The notes under the pieces are model-generated. The model searched no databases. It was not told the origin of the DNA and was given only the letters and a program-made list of their open reading frames with translations. Below, piece by piece: positions 24,201-39,200 of a DNA stretch of 64,000 nucleotides; position 1 is the first letter of the stretch, and every line of letters starts with the position of its first letter. The position numbers were made by a program, and so were the translations under genes. The stretch comes from Dermatophagoides farinae (taxonomy: Eukaryota > Arthropoda > Arachnida > Sarcoptiformes > Pyroglyphidae): assembly GCF_024713945.1 (NCBI RefSeq), contig NC_134681.1:62001-126000 (forward strand), given 5' to 3'.

Positions 24201-27200
24201 AACTTTGTATCATAAAGTAGGCGTAGGCACATTATATATGTATGTATTAAATCCAACGTTGGATCGAATTTTGGCCAATACGATTAGTAATATTGGTGGT
24301 GGTCGTACCACTGTTCGAAGTTCAAGTGGACGTTCAACACCAACAAAACAACAACAAGAATTAATGGAATCAGAACAGCAAAACATTCCAGAAGCTGATC
24401 AACAATCAATCTGTAGTCTATTAATTTGGCGACCACATAATCCAGCCAAACGTATTGTTCGTATTCTATTTCCTGGCAACTGTACTCAAGCTCAAATTCT
24501 TGAAGGTTTTCAATCATTAATGATTATATCGAAATTTGATCAAACTGTTTCTGAATCAACAACAAATGGATCAAGTCGTTTATCAAGACGTTTCATGCCA
24601 ACACGTAAACAGATGAATACATCGAATGCCATCCCAACATCATTATTAAACGAACGTCCGGAATGTAAATCAAATCTTACTGAACTACTTGAATTAGATA
24701 TGTTATTACATCAACGTACACCATGTACTGGTGAACAATTGGAACAAAATTTCAAAGTTCGTTATGAAAAAACTATACCTACAATTGTATCTACAAGTTC
24801 TTTACATCAATTTGGCCGATCATTATCGGTAGCACCAAATTTATTACGTTCACGTCAACAGAAAACTAGTGCAACTGGTCGTGCAACAACAACAACAACA
24901 AGCAAAACTAGACAAATGAATAGTAGACGTTCAGAAACACCAAGTAGATATAGCCGATTCCGATCAGTATCACCGCCGACGATTCATCAATCAAGAATAA
25001 TCAATACGGAATCGACAAATATTCGTCGTCAACAGCCAATTACAACGACAGCATTATCCAGAACAACTACCAGACAACACCAACAACCAACAATTGATCA
25101 TTCAATTGTAAATCGACAAACTATGACAACAGTTCAACGTCATACAAGTGGTCATCAAGTATCATCGACTCATCCGAATACACAAGAAAATCGTTTAATA
25201 GGTAAACCACCATTACAATCAGCACCGCCACGAACGAATCAAATTACATCGACAACGAAATTACAACCAGTTCCGCCCAAAACCAAACAAAAACCTAAAC
25301 GCATCACGACAACAATGGCTACAAGCGGTAACATAGATTATATGAATAATACAAATAGACAAATTGGATCTAGTTCGAATCGAATGATTGACCAAAAGAT
25401 TTCATCTGAAGAACCTGTACCAAGACCAGTTGTACGTCGAAAATTAATTGGAGACCAACAACAATCGATATCTCAACAACAAGTGAGCAATGAGACATTG
25501 GAAGAAAAGACTACAAAAGAGATGGAAAACGTTGAACGACCAATTCAATTACCGGCTTCATCCGAAGCATTGAGTGAAGAAACAAGTATCCGATCATCAA
25601 CGGATGAAGAAGTCCGTAAGATAACCAAACGAATGGAACAGCAACAAATGAAAACTGAAGCAGTTATGCGTGCAGCTGCTGTTGAACTAGCTAAAAATGA
25701 ACACCAACATCAACGAGATTTAATTTCAACTATGATTACTGATCAACAACAGGTTATACAAAAAACCAGTGTTGATTATGATGATGATGAAACTTCAGTA
25801 ACTGCAGCAACAACAACAAATGCTGGTCAAGAAATAATTGATTATGAAACTGATCATGATCAATTAGATAGTCTAACATCAAACGATGTTGATAATGAAC
25901 ATTTTATCGAACTTTTACAAGGTTCAACAATTAAAGATTCTCATTCAATGGAATTGATTGATCAGAAAGTGGTTGATAAAGGGCAAGAAATTGACTTACA
26001 ATCAGAAACATTGTCCAATAAAGTAGAACAAATTGTTGACAAATCAAATGAAATTGTTGAACAAGAAACAAAAATGACAATGGCTACAAAACAATCGAAA
26101 ATGATTGAAGATGAAAGTCAAGATTCAGAATCTTCTACAGAAAAAATTGAACAAGAAATTCAAACTGAAACAGATAAATCAACAGATCATGAACATTCAT
26201 TAGAATCAGAAATGAATAAATCTGATGTAAAACTTGAAGAAAAACATGAATCACAATTAAGAAAGGAAGAGAATGAAGAAGTCAAAGATCAGAATAATAA
26301 TGTGACGGAAGGTGAAATGGTGGAGGAAAAAATAATGGATGTGAATGTGATCAAAAAGAAACCTGTTGAACAAGTGCCTGAATCTGGAACGGAACCAAAG
26401 TGTACAGCTACTGAAACTGTGATAATCACAAAAACTGATGAAAAATTAACAAATTTTACTGACCAAGCTTTCAACGAAGAAAAACCTGGCCAGAAAGTTA
26501 TTGAACAAGAAATTATTGAAAAAGTTAGCGAAGCGAAATCTGATAAAGATGAAAAATTGAATATTCCAGATATAATTGAAGCAAAAAAAGAATCGAATTC
26601 AATAGATCAAAAAGCTGAAACATTAATTGATCAATTGGAATCAAAATCAACTTGTGATGAAGTTAATGATAAATCAAAAGTGCCTGAATTAACAAAATCA
26701 CAAATAGAAACAGTAATCGAAAGTAGTGAGCAACAAGTGAGTAAAGCGCCATCTGCCGAGCAAGCTGAGAAAGAATCAGAATCATCTGAAACGGCGGATA
26801 AAGAATCTTTGAAAGTTGAATCGACTGAAACGGAACCATTGAAAGCTGAAACAACAGAACTAGATTCATCTAAATTTGAATCAGCCGAAACTGAACCAGC
26901 GAAAGTTGATGTGGTGCAAACGAAAGAAGAACCACCAAAAGTTGAACCAGACATACCAGAACAAGCCGCAGTTAAGTCAACAGAAACAAAACAAACAAAA
27001 GATGAACCAGCGAAAATTGAATTAAAAGAAACAGAACCAATAAAAGCAGAAACAACGGAAATAGTGAAAACGAAAGCTGAAACAAACGAAAATGAAGAAG
27101 AAAAAAATGAAACGCTAAAAATCAAAACTAATGAAACGGTTTCAATAGAAAAAGAACCAGTCAAAGTCGAATCAGCCCAACTAGAGCTGATTAAAGCCGA

Positions 27201-30200
27201 AACAAATATAAAAAAACCAATCAAAGTTGATACTGTGAAAGTTGAAATTAATAAAACGGCTTTCATGGAAAAAGAACAAGCAACAGCTGAATTAACCGAA
27301 ACTGAACCAACAAAAGTCGAAACTAAAGAAGAGGTGCAAACGAAAGAAGAACCACCAAAAGTTGAACCAACCGAACCAGAAAAAGTAAAAGATGAACCAA
27401 CCGAAATTGAATCAATAAAAGAAGATTTTACAAAAATTAAACCAAGAGAATCGGAGTTAACAAAACCTGAAACAAGTGAAAATGAATCAAGAAAAGTTGA
27501 TACAACGAAAGAAGAAATTCATGAAGAGAAATTCAAGGATACAGAATCTGCAAAAGTTGAACCAACTGAACCAGAAAAAGTGAATGATGAACCAGCGAAA
27601 ATCGAAACCACTGAAATATTGCCAACAAAAGTAGAACCATCAAAAAATCAATCAATCGAAACGGAAAAGCCAATAGTTGAAAAAACAGAAATGGAAATAA
27701 CAAAAGTCGAACTAACAGAGACAACAGCTGTTGAACTGTCGAAAGCTGAAACAACCGAAAATGAACAATCAACAGTTAAACCAACAGACATAGAGACAAT
27801 AAAAGACAAATCAGCTGAAGTCATAAATAAAGAAATGGTGGCAACTATAGAATTGTCAAAAGTTGAACCAATCGAATCGGACCGAACAACAGTAGAATCT
27901 ACAGAAACAAAACAAGCACATGTTGAACCGACGGAAGTAGAAAATCTAGAAATCGAATTGACAAAACTTGAAACAACAACATTAGAGCAAGAAAAAATTG
28001 AATCAGCAAAAGTGGGAACTCCAGAATCGGTGTCAGCAGAAGAAAAACCACATAGAATTGAAACAGAAGCTTTGGTGACTGAACCAACAAAAGTCGAGAT
28101 TATTGAAACAGTTTCAACAAAGAAAGAATCACCAAAAACTGAATCAACAGAAACGAAACCAGATAAAAGTGAACAAGCAATTGCCGAAACTAATGAAAAA
28201 ATTTTAACAAATGAAGAATCACCTAAAGTTGAATCAATCAAACCAGAAAAAGCATTTGAACTAAAAGAAGAGAAAATTCCAGAAACTGAAACAGTAAAAG
28301 TAGTGCAAGAAGAAACAGAATCGATAAAAGTTGAAATTCAAGAAACAGAATCGACAAAATTTGAACAAGAGGTAACGAAAGCTGAAACAACAGAGAAAGA
28401 ATCCGAAAAAGATAAACCAGCAGAGGATGAAACTGATGAAACGATTTCAACAAATAAAGAATCAATCAAACCAGAGGAGACAGTTGAACCAGCAAAGGTA
28501 GATATTCAAGAAATTGAATCGAAGAAATTAGAATCAATCGAAAAAGAGTCAATGAAAGTTGAAATTCAAGAAACAGAAACGACAAAATTTGAACAAGAGG
28601 TAACGAAAGCTGAAACAACAGAGAAAGAATCTGAAAAAGATAAACCAGCTGAAGATGAACCAGTTGAACCAATCAAAAAGGAAGAAGCTAAAGTTGAACA
28701 AACAGAATCAGTTCCAATAAAAGTTAAAACCCAAAAAACGGAACCAGCAATAATTGAATCAACAGAAACGGAACCAGAAAAAAGTGAACAAGCAGAGATC
28801 GAAACTAATGTAATGGAGTCAACGCAAAAAGAAGAATCGAAAAAAGTTGAATCAATCAAACCAGAGGAGATAGTTGGACCAGCAAAGGCTGACATTCAAG
28901 AAATTGAATCAGCAAAGAAAGAATCAATCGAAAATGAGTCAATGAAAGTTGAAACTGTTGAAACAATCTCAATGAAAGAGGAATCTTCGAAAATTGAACC
29001 GAAAGAAACGGAACCAGAAAAAGGCGAACTAGCAAAAGTTGAACCTACTGAAACAAGAGTTGGATCAACAAACGAAGAATCTTCAAAAGTTGAACCAACA
29101 TCAACTGAACCCACAGAAGTCGAATCGACAAAAGGCAAAATACAAGAAACTGAACCAGCAATAATTGAATCAACAGAAACTGAACCAGCAAAACTAGAAC
29201 AAGCAGAACCAGTTCCAATAAAAGTTGAAACTCAAAAAACAGAACCAGCAGTAATTAAATCAACAGAAACGAAACCAGATAAAAGTGAACAAGCCAAGGT
29301 CGAAACTGATGTAATGGAGTCAACGAAGAAAGAAGAATCGCCAAAAGTTGAATCAATCAAACCAGAGGAGATAGTTGAACCAGCAAAGGCAGAAATTAAA
29401 GAAATTGAATCAATCGAAAAAGAATCAACAAAAAATGAAACAGCGAAAGTTGAAACTACTGAAACGCTGTCAACGCAACAAGAATCAAAAACAGTTGAAC
29501 AAATAGAACAAGCGAAAGTTGAACATGCAAAAACGGAACCGAACAGAGTCGAAACTCAAGAAACAAAATTGGCAAAAGTCGAACCAGAAAAAACAAAACC
29601 AATTGAAAATGAATCAACAAAAGCAGAATCTACGGTAATTGAACCAACAAAATCAGAGTTAACGGAAGCTCAATCAACGAAAAAGGAACCAGAAAAAGAT
29701 GAACCAGTAAAAGTCGAAACAGCTAAAACGGAATCAACAAAAGAAGAATCACAAAAAGTTGAATCAGTAAAACCAGAGCAGCCAGTCGAAATAACGAAAG
29801 ATAAAATTCAAGAAACAATGCAAACGAAAGAGGAACTCCCTAAAGTTGAACAAAATGAAACTGAATCAGTGAAAGATGAACCAGTGGAAGTTAAATCTAC
29901 AGAAACGGAACCAACGGAGGTTGAAACAAAAGAAATGGAACCAATCAAAAATGAAGCATCAGAAACAGAATTTACAAAAGTCGAAACAGCTGAAACGGAA
30001 TCAACAAAAGAAGAATCACAAAAAGTTGAATCAGTCAAACCAGAGCAGGCAGTCGAACTAACAAAAAATGAAATTCTAGAATCTGAAATAATAAAAGTTG
30101 AACAAAAAGAAACGGAATTGATGAAAGTTGGAATTCAAGAAACAGAACCGGTGATATTTGAACCAGCAACAGTTAAACAAAAAGAAATGGAACCAGAGAT

Positions 30201-33200
30201 AACGAAAGTTGAACCAATCAAAACGGAATCAGCAAAAGTTGAGCCGACCAAAATGGAAGAAGCAAAAGTTGAACCAACCGAAATGAAACCAGCAACAGAT
30301 CAATCACCAGAAGTAGAATGTACAAAAATTGAACCAACAGATTCAGAACTAATAAAAGTTGAAACAATGGAACCAGAAAAAATTCAAACTACTGAAATGG
30401 TATCAACTATAGAAGAATCGTCAACTGAAATGAAAATAACGAAAGATGAATCAACAATCGCAGAACCTACGAAAATAGTATCAACAGGATCAGAGTTAAC
30501 AAAAGTCGAATCAACAGAAAAAGAAAAAGAAAAAGATGAACCGGTAGAAGTTAAAACTCGAGAAATGGAACCAGAAAAAAATGAAACAACCGTAACAGAG
30601 CCAGTACAAGACGAACCAGCAAAAATTGATACAAAAGATAGTGAACCAACAAAAGTAAAACCAATGGAAACGGAACTCTCGCAAAATGAGCTTACCGAAA
30701 CAAAGCCAGTGAAATTAGAACCAATCAAACCAGAGACTGCAAAAGTTGAGCTTAACGAAACAATGCCGGCTGAAAAAGAACAACCAAAAGATGAAAATGA
30801 AGATACTAAAAAGATAAAGACTGAACCAGAAAAAGTTGAACCGATCGAAATCAAATTTAAAGAAAACGAAATTCAAGAAATGGACTCAATAAAAATCAAA
30901 TCAATAAAAACAGAATCATTAAATGATGAACAATCTATATCGAAACCAATTGAAGTTGAAACAGAGGAAATCAAACCAGATAAATTACAAGAACATCAAC
31001 CGACAATAGTAAAAAACGTAGAAACCGAACCATTGAATTTGGAATCATCAGAAATTCAACCTGAAAAAGCTGAGCCAATGATAGTTAAAACAACAGAAAA
31101 GGAACCAGAAAAAGATGCACTAACTGAAACAAAACAAGATAATGTTAAAAAAATAGAATCAAATCAAATAAAAGTAGAAAATCAAAAAACTGAACCATCA
31201 AAAGTTGAACGAAATGAAAGTGAATCAATGAAAGATGAACCAGCCAACGTTGAAAATAAAGAAATTGAAACGGTGAAATCTGATGCAACCGAAATGATGC
31301 CAGAAAAAGACGAATCAATAGAAACAGAATCTTCAAAAATTAAACGAAAAGAATCAGAGATAATAAAAGTTGATACAACGGAAAAGGAACCAGTAAAAGT
31401 CAAAACTACTGAAACGAAGTCAACAATAGAAGAACCTCCAAAAGTTGAAGCAACATCAGCTGAACCTACAGAACCGACAAAAGGCAAAATTCAAGAAACA
31501 GAACCAGCAAAACTTGAACAAACAGAATTAGTTCCAATAAAAGTTGAAAATCAAAAAACAGAACCAACAGTAATTGAATCAACAGAAACGAAATCAGATG
31601 AAAGTAAACAAGCCAAGGTCGAAACAGCTGAAACGGAATCAACAAAAGAAGAATCAATCAACAAAGTCGAAACTCAAGAAACAGAATTGGGAAAAGTCGA
31701 ACCAGAAAAAATAAAACCAACTGAAAATGAATCAACAGAATCAGAATCTACAATAATTGAGCCAACAGAATCAGAGTTAACGAAAACTCAAACAACGAAA
31801 AAGGATCCAGAAAAAGATGAACCAGTAAAAGTCGAAACAGCTGAAGCGGAGTCAACAAAAGAAGAATCACAAAAAGTTGAATCAGTAAAACCAGAGGAGA
31901 CAGTTGAACCAGCAAAGGCAGAAATTCAAGAAACAGTGCCAACGAAAGAAAAACTCCCTAAAGTTGAACAAAATGAAACAGAATCAGTGAAAGATGAACC
32001 AGAGGAAGTTAAATCCACAGAACCGGAACCAACGGCGGTTAAAACAAAAGAAATGGAATCGATAAAAAATGAAGCATCAGAAACAGAATTAACAAAAGTC
32101 GAAATTACAGAACCAGAGTTAACGAAAGCTGAACCAATTAAAACGGAAGAAGCAAAAGATGAACCAACGAAAGTTGAAGCTCCTGAAATCGAATCAGCAA
32201 AAGTTGAACATGCAGAAATGGAACCGAACCGATTTGAAACTCAAGAAACAAAATCATCAGAAGCAGTATCTACACAAATCATGCCAACCGAATCGGAGTT
32301 GACTAACGCTGAAACAACAGAAAAAGAACCAGAAAAAGATGAACCAGTAAAAGTTGGAACTAGTGAATCAATTTCAACGCAATCACCAAAAGTTGAATCA
32401 TTCAAACCAGAGAAGACGGTTGAACCAGCAGAAGCAAAAATTGAAGAAACTGTAACAACAAATATAGAATCAATCGGAAAAGAGTCAACAAAAGATGAAC
32501 CAGTAAAAGTTGGAACTACTGAGTCAATGTTAACGCAAGAAGAATCAAAAACAGTTGAACCAATAGAACCTGCTAAAGTTGAGCATGCAGAAACGGAACC
32601 GAACAAAGTCGAAATTCAAGAAACAGAATCGAAAAAATTTGAACCAGTAAAAGTGGAACCAGAAAAAACAAAGCCAATTGAAAATGAATCAATAGAAACA
32701 GAATCTACAATAATTGAACCAACAGAATCAGAGTTAACGGAAGCTCAAACAACAAATAAGGAACCAGTAAAAGTCGAAACAGCTGAAACGGAATCAACAA
32801 AAGAATCACAAAATGTTGAGCTAATAGAACCAACAAAAGTTGAACAGGTAGAAATGAAACCGAACCGCTTCGAAATTGAAGAAACAGAACAATCAAAAAA
32901 TGAATCAGCAAAAGCAGTATCTACACAAATCATACCAACCGAATCAGAGTTGACTAACGTTGAAACAACAAAAAAGGTATCAGAAAAAGATGAACCAGTA
33001 AAAGTAGAAACTTCTGAAACGATTTCAACAAAAGAAGAATCACCAAAAAGTGAATCGATAGAATCAGAGAAAACAGTTGAACCAACAAAAGTTGAACATG
33101 TAGAAACGGAACTTGTAACAACAAAGAAAGAACCTGAAAAAGATAAACCAACAATAGTCCAAACTCAAGAAATTGAACCATCAAAAGTTAAATCAAATCA

Positions 33201-36200
33201 AACGGAATCAGCGAAAGTTGAACCAATCAAAATGGAAGAAGCAAAAGTTGAATCAACAGAAACGGAGCCGACAAAGGTTGAAACGAAAGAAATGGAACCA
33301 ACTAAAAATGAAGCATCAGAAGCAAAAATCGAATCTACAGAAGCAGAATTAACGAAGGCTGAACCAATCAAAACGGAACCAGCAAAAGTAGAGCCAATTG
33401 AATTGATACCAGCAGAATTCGAACAAATTGCAGTAAAATTGGCAAACACCACCGAGATAGATTTAATCGAAACAGAATCAGCAAAAGTCGAATTAATTGA
33501 ATCAATTCGAGTAGAAGATGAACCGACCAAAATTGAGTCGTCGGAAATATTGCTCAAAACTGAATCTTCTACATTGAAACCAGCTGAAATTCTTGATGAA
33601 AAAGAAAACATTGTCCAAATTTTAGATGATCAAGTGCCTGGACAAACCGTAAATGATAATACAGATGAATTTTCAGCTAATGAAATTCATGTAATGAAAA
33701 CACATTCACCAGTTTTATTATCCGAGCCGACACATATCAAAACTGGTTATCACAGTGATAAAATTAGTGATAAATCTGATATGATTGAGCATATCACTCA
33801 AATTGACAATAGTGAGAAGAATGACGATAATTTGTCAGAAACCATTGATAATGAACATGCTGTGATCAATCATATAGATGATGAAATTGAACATATAAAT
33901 GTGATAAGAGATGAAAATGAAGAAAAAACACTGAAAAAGCCAACAATAAATCAATCTTTTTTACATCCGGGTGCCAAATCCACAGAAGATGAAATCGATA
34001 ATGATATCAACGAGAACATCGCTACGGCACAATTTGCATCAACCGGACTACTCACTGTAAATAAATCATTTTTACATCCTAATCCTATGGATAGTCTTGA
34101 AAATCATGAGTTATTATTAAAATCTTCGGAACAGATTGATACAAAAGAAATGAAACAAATTCCAGAAAATGAACCGATGAAAGTCAAACCATCCGAATTG
34201 AATTCAACAAAAGTTGAACCATCCAAAACAGAACCAGAAAAAATTATGCCAATAGAAACTGAGAAAGTTGAACCAGAAAAAATTAAATCGGCAGAACTGG
34301 AACCAGAAAAGGGCGAACTAGCAAAAGTTAAAACAACTGAAACAAGAGATGAATCAACAAACGAAAAAACTTCAAAAGTTGAACCAACATCAACTGAACC
34401 CACAGAAGTCGAACCGACAAAAAGCAAAATTCAAGAAACAGAACCAACTATAATTGAATCAACTAAAACTGGAAATGCAAATGTTGTACAAACAGAATCA
34501 GTTCCAATAAAAGTTGAAACCCAAGAAACGGAACCATCAATAATTGAATCAACAGAAACAAAACCAGATAAAAGTGAACAAGCCAAGGTCGACACTAATG
34601 TAATGGAGTCAACGAAGAAAGAGGAATCGCCAAAAGTTGAATCAATCAAACCAGAGGAGATAGTTGAACCAGCAAAGGCAGAAATTCAAGAAATTGAATC
34701 AACGAAGATAGAATCAATCGAAAAAGAGTCAATGAAAGTTGAAATTCAAGAAACAGAATCGACAAAATTTGAACAAGAGGTAACGAAAGCTGAAACAACA
34801 GAGAAAGAATCTGAAAAAGATAAACCAGCTGAAGATGAACCAGTTGAACCAATCAAAAAGGAAGAAGCTAAAGTTGAACATACAGAATCAGTTCCAATAA
34901 AAGTTGAAACCCATAAAACGGAACCAGCAATAATTGAATCAACAGAAACGGAACCAGAAAAAAGTGAACAAGCAGAAGTCGAAACTAATGTAATGGAGTC
35001 AACGAAAAAAGAATTACCAAAAGTTGAATCAATCAAACCAGAGGCGATAGTTGAACCAGCAGAAGCAGAAATTCAAGAAATTGAATCAGCAAAGATAGAA
35101 TCAATCAAAAATGAGTCAATGAAAGTTGAAACTGTTGAAACAATCTCAATGAAAGAGGAATCTTCGAAAATTGAATCAATCAAACCAGAGAAGACAGTTG
35201 AACCAATAGAACCAGCAAAAATTGATCATGCAGAAACGGAACCGAACAAAGTCGAAACTCAAAAAATAGAATCGGAAAAATTTGAACCAGCAAAAGCCGA
35301 ACCAGAAAAAACAAAGCCAAGTGAAAATGAACCATCAGAAGCAGAATCTACAATTATTGAGCAAACAGAATCAGAGTTAACGAAAGCTCAAACAACGAAA
35401 AAGGAACCTGAAAAAGATGAACCATTAAAAGTCGAAACAGCTGAAACTATTTCAACGGAATTAGATGTTGAATCAACCTCTCCAGCAACAGTAACATTAG
35501 CAAAAGTAGAAATTCAAGAAACTCAATCAGCAAAGAAAGAATCAATAGAAAAAGAATCAGCAAAAGATGAAACAGAAAAGGTTGAAATTACTGAAACACT
35601 GTTAACACAAGAAGAACCTACAATAGTTAAACTAACATCAACTGAACCTACAGAAGTCGAGCCGACAAAAAGCAAAATTCAAGAAACAGAACCAGCAAAA
35701 GTTGAATCAACCGAAACTAAATCAGATAAAAGTGAACAAGCAATGGTTGAAACTAATGAAACGATTTTAACAAATGAAGAATCAACAAAAGATGAATCAA
35801 CCAAACCAGAACTGGTGGAACCAGAAAAAATTGAACCAACGAAGATAGAATCAATCGAAAAAGAGTCAACAAAAGTTAAAACTACTGAAACAATGCCAAC
35901 AAAAGAGGAATCTTCGAAAATTGATCCGAATGAAACGGAGCCAACTGTAGTTGATACAACAAAAACAGACCCAATTGAAAACAAATTAGCGAAAAACATA
36001 ACTCAAGAAACTGAAATAGCAAAAGTAGAACAAACAGAATCTGGTCCAACTAAAGTCGAAACTCAAGAGACGGAACCAGAAAAGATTGAACCCGCTGGGC
36101 AAGAACCTGCAAAAATTGTATCAACAAAACCAGAAACATCGAAAGTTGAACCAATCGAAACCGAACCGAAAATAGAATCAATTGAAAAAGAGTTAACAAA

Positions 36201-39200
36201 AGAAGAACCAAAAGAATCCGAAAGAATAAAAGACGATTCAGCAAAAGTTGCACCAACAGAAACTGTAGAAGCAAAAGATGAATCAATAGAAGCAGAATCT
36301 ACGAAAATCGAATCAACAGAATCAGAAGACAAATCAGCCAATGTTGAATTAACAGCAACAGAATCAACAAAAGTGGAAATAACAGAAATAGATTCAGTCC
36401 AAAACGAACCAGCAAAAGGTAAAAATCAAGAAACAAATATTGAAATAACTGAAATGGGATCAGAAAAAGCCGAATCAATCGAGCCGAAACCAGAAAAAGT
36501 TGAACAGAAGAAAGATGAAACATCATTAAACGAGCCAGAAATAAATGAACCAACAAAAGTCGAACGAATAGAATCCGAGCAAGCAACAGTTGGACTAACA
36601 GAAACAGAACCGGTAATAGTTGAATCGCTTGAAATTCAAGAATTAAAACCATTTAACACTGAAACAACAAAAGCAGTTTTGGTAGAAGCGAAGTCAGTGA
36701 TAAACAAAATTCCAGAGATGGAAATTGAACCAAGTCAAACGAAACAAGCAAAAATGGATTTAACCAAGACTGTGACAGTGGAAAACGGAACTCCAAAAAC
36801 TGAACCAGTGAACGTTGAAACAACCGAAACTGAAGCAGCTAAAGTTGAATACATTGAAACGGTTTCAACAGAGGAAGATTCAACGAAAATTGAATCAATA
36901 AAACCAGAGACAGTTAAACAAGCTATAGTTGAAACACAAGAAACCGGAAAAGCGAATATTGAATCAATCGAAAAAGAGCCAGCAAAAGTTGGAACAAACG
37001 AAAATGAAGAAGAAAAAGATGAAACGCTAAAAATCGAAACTAATAAAACGGTTTCGATAGAAAAAGAACCAGGCGAAGCCGAATCAGCCCATCTAGAGCC
37101 GATAAAAGCCGAAACAAATATAAAAGAACCAATCAAAGTTGATACTGCGAAAGTTGAAAGTAATGAAACGGCTTTAATGCAAAAAGAACAAGCAACAGGT
37201 GAATCAACCGAAACTGAACCAGCAAAAGTTGAAACTAAAGAAGCAGTGCAAACAAAAGAAGAACCACCAAAAGTTGAACCAGACATACCAGAACAAGCCG
37301 CAGTTAAGTCAACAGAAACGAAACAAGCAAAAAATGAACCAGCGAAAATTGAATTAAAAGAAACAGAACCAATAAAAGCAAAAACAGCGGAACTAGAGCC
37401 AGCAAAAGCTGTAACAAATGAAAATGAAGAAGAAAAAGATGAAACGCTAAAAATCGAAACTAATGAAATGGTTTCGATAGAGAAAGAACGAGGCAAAATC
37501 GAATCAGCCCATCTAGAGCCGATAAAAGCCGAAACAAATATAAAAGAACCAATCAAAGTTGATACTGCGAAAGTTGAAAGTAATGAAACGGCTTTTATGG
37601 AAAAAGAACAAGCAACAGTTGAATCAAAAGAAACAAAACAAGCAAAAGATGAACCAGCGAAAATTGAATCAAAAGAAACAGAATCAACAAAAGCTGAAAC
37701 AAACAAAAATGAAGAAGAAAAAAATGAAACGCTGAAAATCGAAACTAATGAAACGATTTTCAAATCGACAGAAGCGGAATCCATAAAATCTGAACCAAAA
37801 GCAAATGAACCAGAAAAACATATACCAATCGAAAAATCAAAAATCGAAAATCAAGGAATTCAACCAATAGAAATAGAGCAAGTGATAGTTGAAGCTGCTG
37901 AAATTAAATCCACAGAGACAGAAGAACCACCAAAAATTGAAATTCGAGATATGGAAACAACAAAAGAGGAAACTAAAGAAATGATGCCAACGAAAGAAGA
38001 ACATTCGAAAGTTGAAATAAGTGAAATAGATCTAGCAAAAGTTGTGATTCACAAAACAGTGCTAGAAACAGTGCTAGAGAATGAACCACCAAAAGTTGAA
38101 CCAATCGAAACTCAAGAAACAGAATCTGTGAATTTTGAACCAACCGCGACAAAATCAGAAAAAGTCGAACAGACAAAAACTGAAAAAACCGAAAAAGAAC
38201 CGTCAACATTTGAACCACCAGAAAATGAATCAGCGAAAGTCAAAACTCAACATGCTGAATTGGCAAAAGATGAAGTCCAAATTAAAGAAACTGGTCCAAC
38301 AAAAGAAGAGCTATCAAAAGTTGAAGAACCAAGTGAAACGAATCAAACAAAAGTTTTAATTCAAGAAACAATGCAAGAGAAAAGCATGCCAAAAGATAAA
38401 ACAATCGATTCAGATCCAGCAACAATTGAATCAATAGAAACGAAACAAGCAAACGTTCAAAACACGGAACAAGAACCAACAAAAGTTGAAATTACTAAAA
38501 CAGAATCAATAACAGTTAAATCAAGTAAATCGATGAAAGCTGAAACAGCAGAATCAGTGTTACCAAAAGTTGAAGCAACAGATAAACTTCCAGAAAAAGA
38601 TGAATCAGAAAAATTCGAGACAGTTGAATCAGTGCCAGCAACAGTTGGGTCAACAGAAACGAAACCTGTAAAAGTCGACGAGATGAAAATCGAAATTAAT
38701 GAAATTGAACCGGTAAAAATTGTATCAACAGAAACAGAGACAGATGAAAAGAAACCAACGAAAGGCGAAGCTCAAGAAACTGAACCAGCGAAAGTCGAAA
38801 CTAAAGAAATTGAACAAACAAAAGTTGAATCATCAGAAAAAAAATCATCGAAAGTTGATCCGAAAGAAATGGAAACAGAAAAAATCGAACGAAAAGAAAC
38901 GGAGCAAGAATCATTCAATGTTGATTCCGCAATAGTATTAGCTCAAATTGATGAAAAAATAACGTCAAAAAAAGAAGAAATAACAGTTTGGACTGAAACG
39001 AATACCAATGGAAAAGAATTAATTTCACAATCAGTCTCCAATGAAATAATTGGAACGAAATCAACTGCTGAACATGCACCAGATGCTTTAGAAATTTTAA
39101 CAGAAACTCAATTGTCTAATATTCCACAAGACAAAAATGTAACCACAAAATCTGATAATGTTGCTGAAGCAATCACCAAATCTTCTGATGTAATTGATGA

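Noticed and set aside
26289-38482. Many minus-strand ORFs up to 349 residues opposite the Futsch-like exon
   Set aside because: They are Ser/Phe/Val or Leu-rich reverse translations of GAA/AAA/ACA codons. They have no start context or family likeness, and the plus strand is clearly the coding one.
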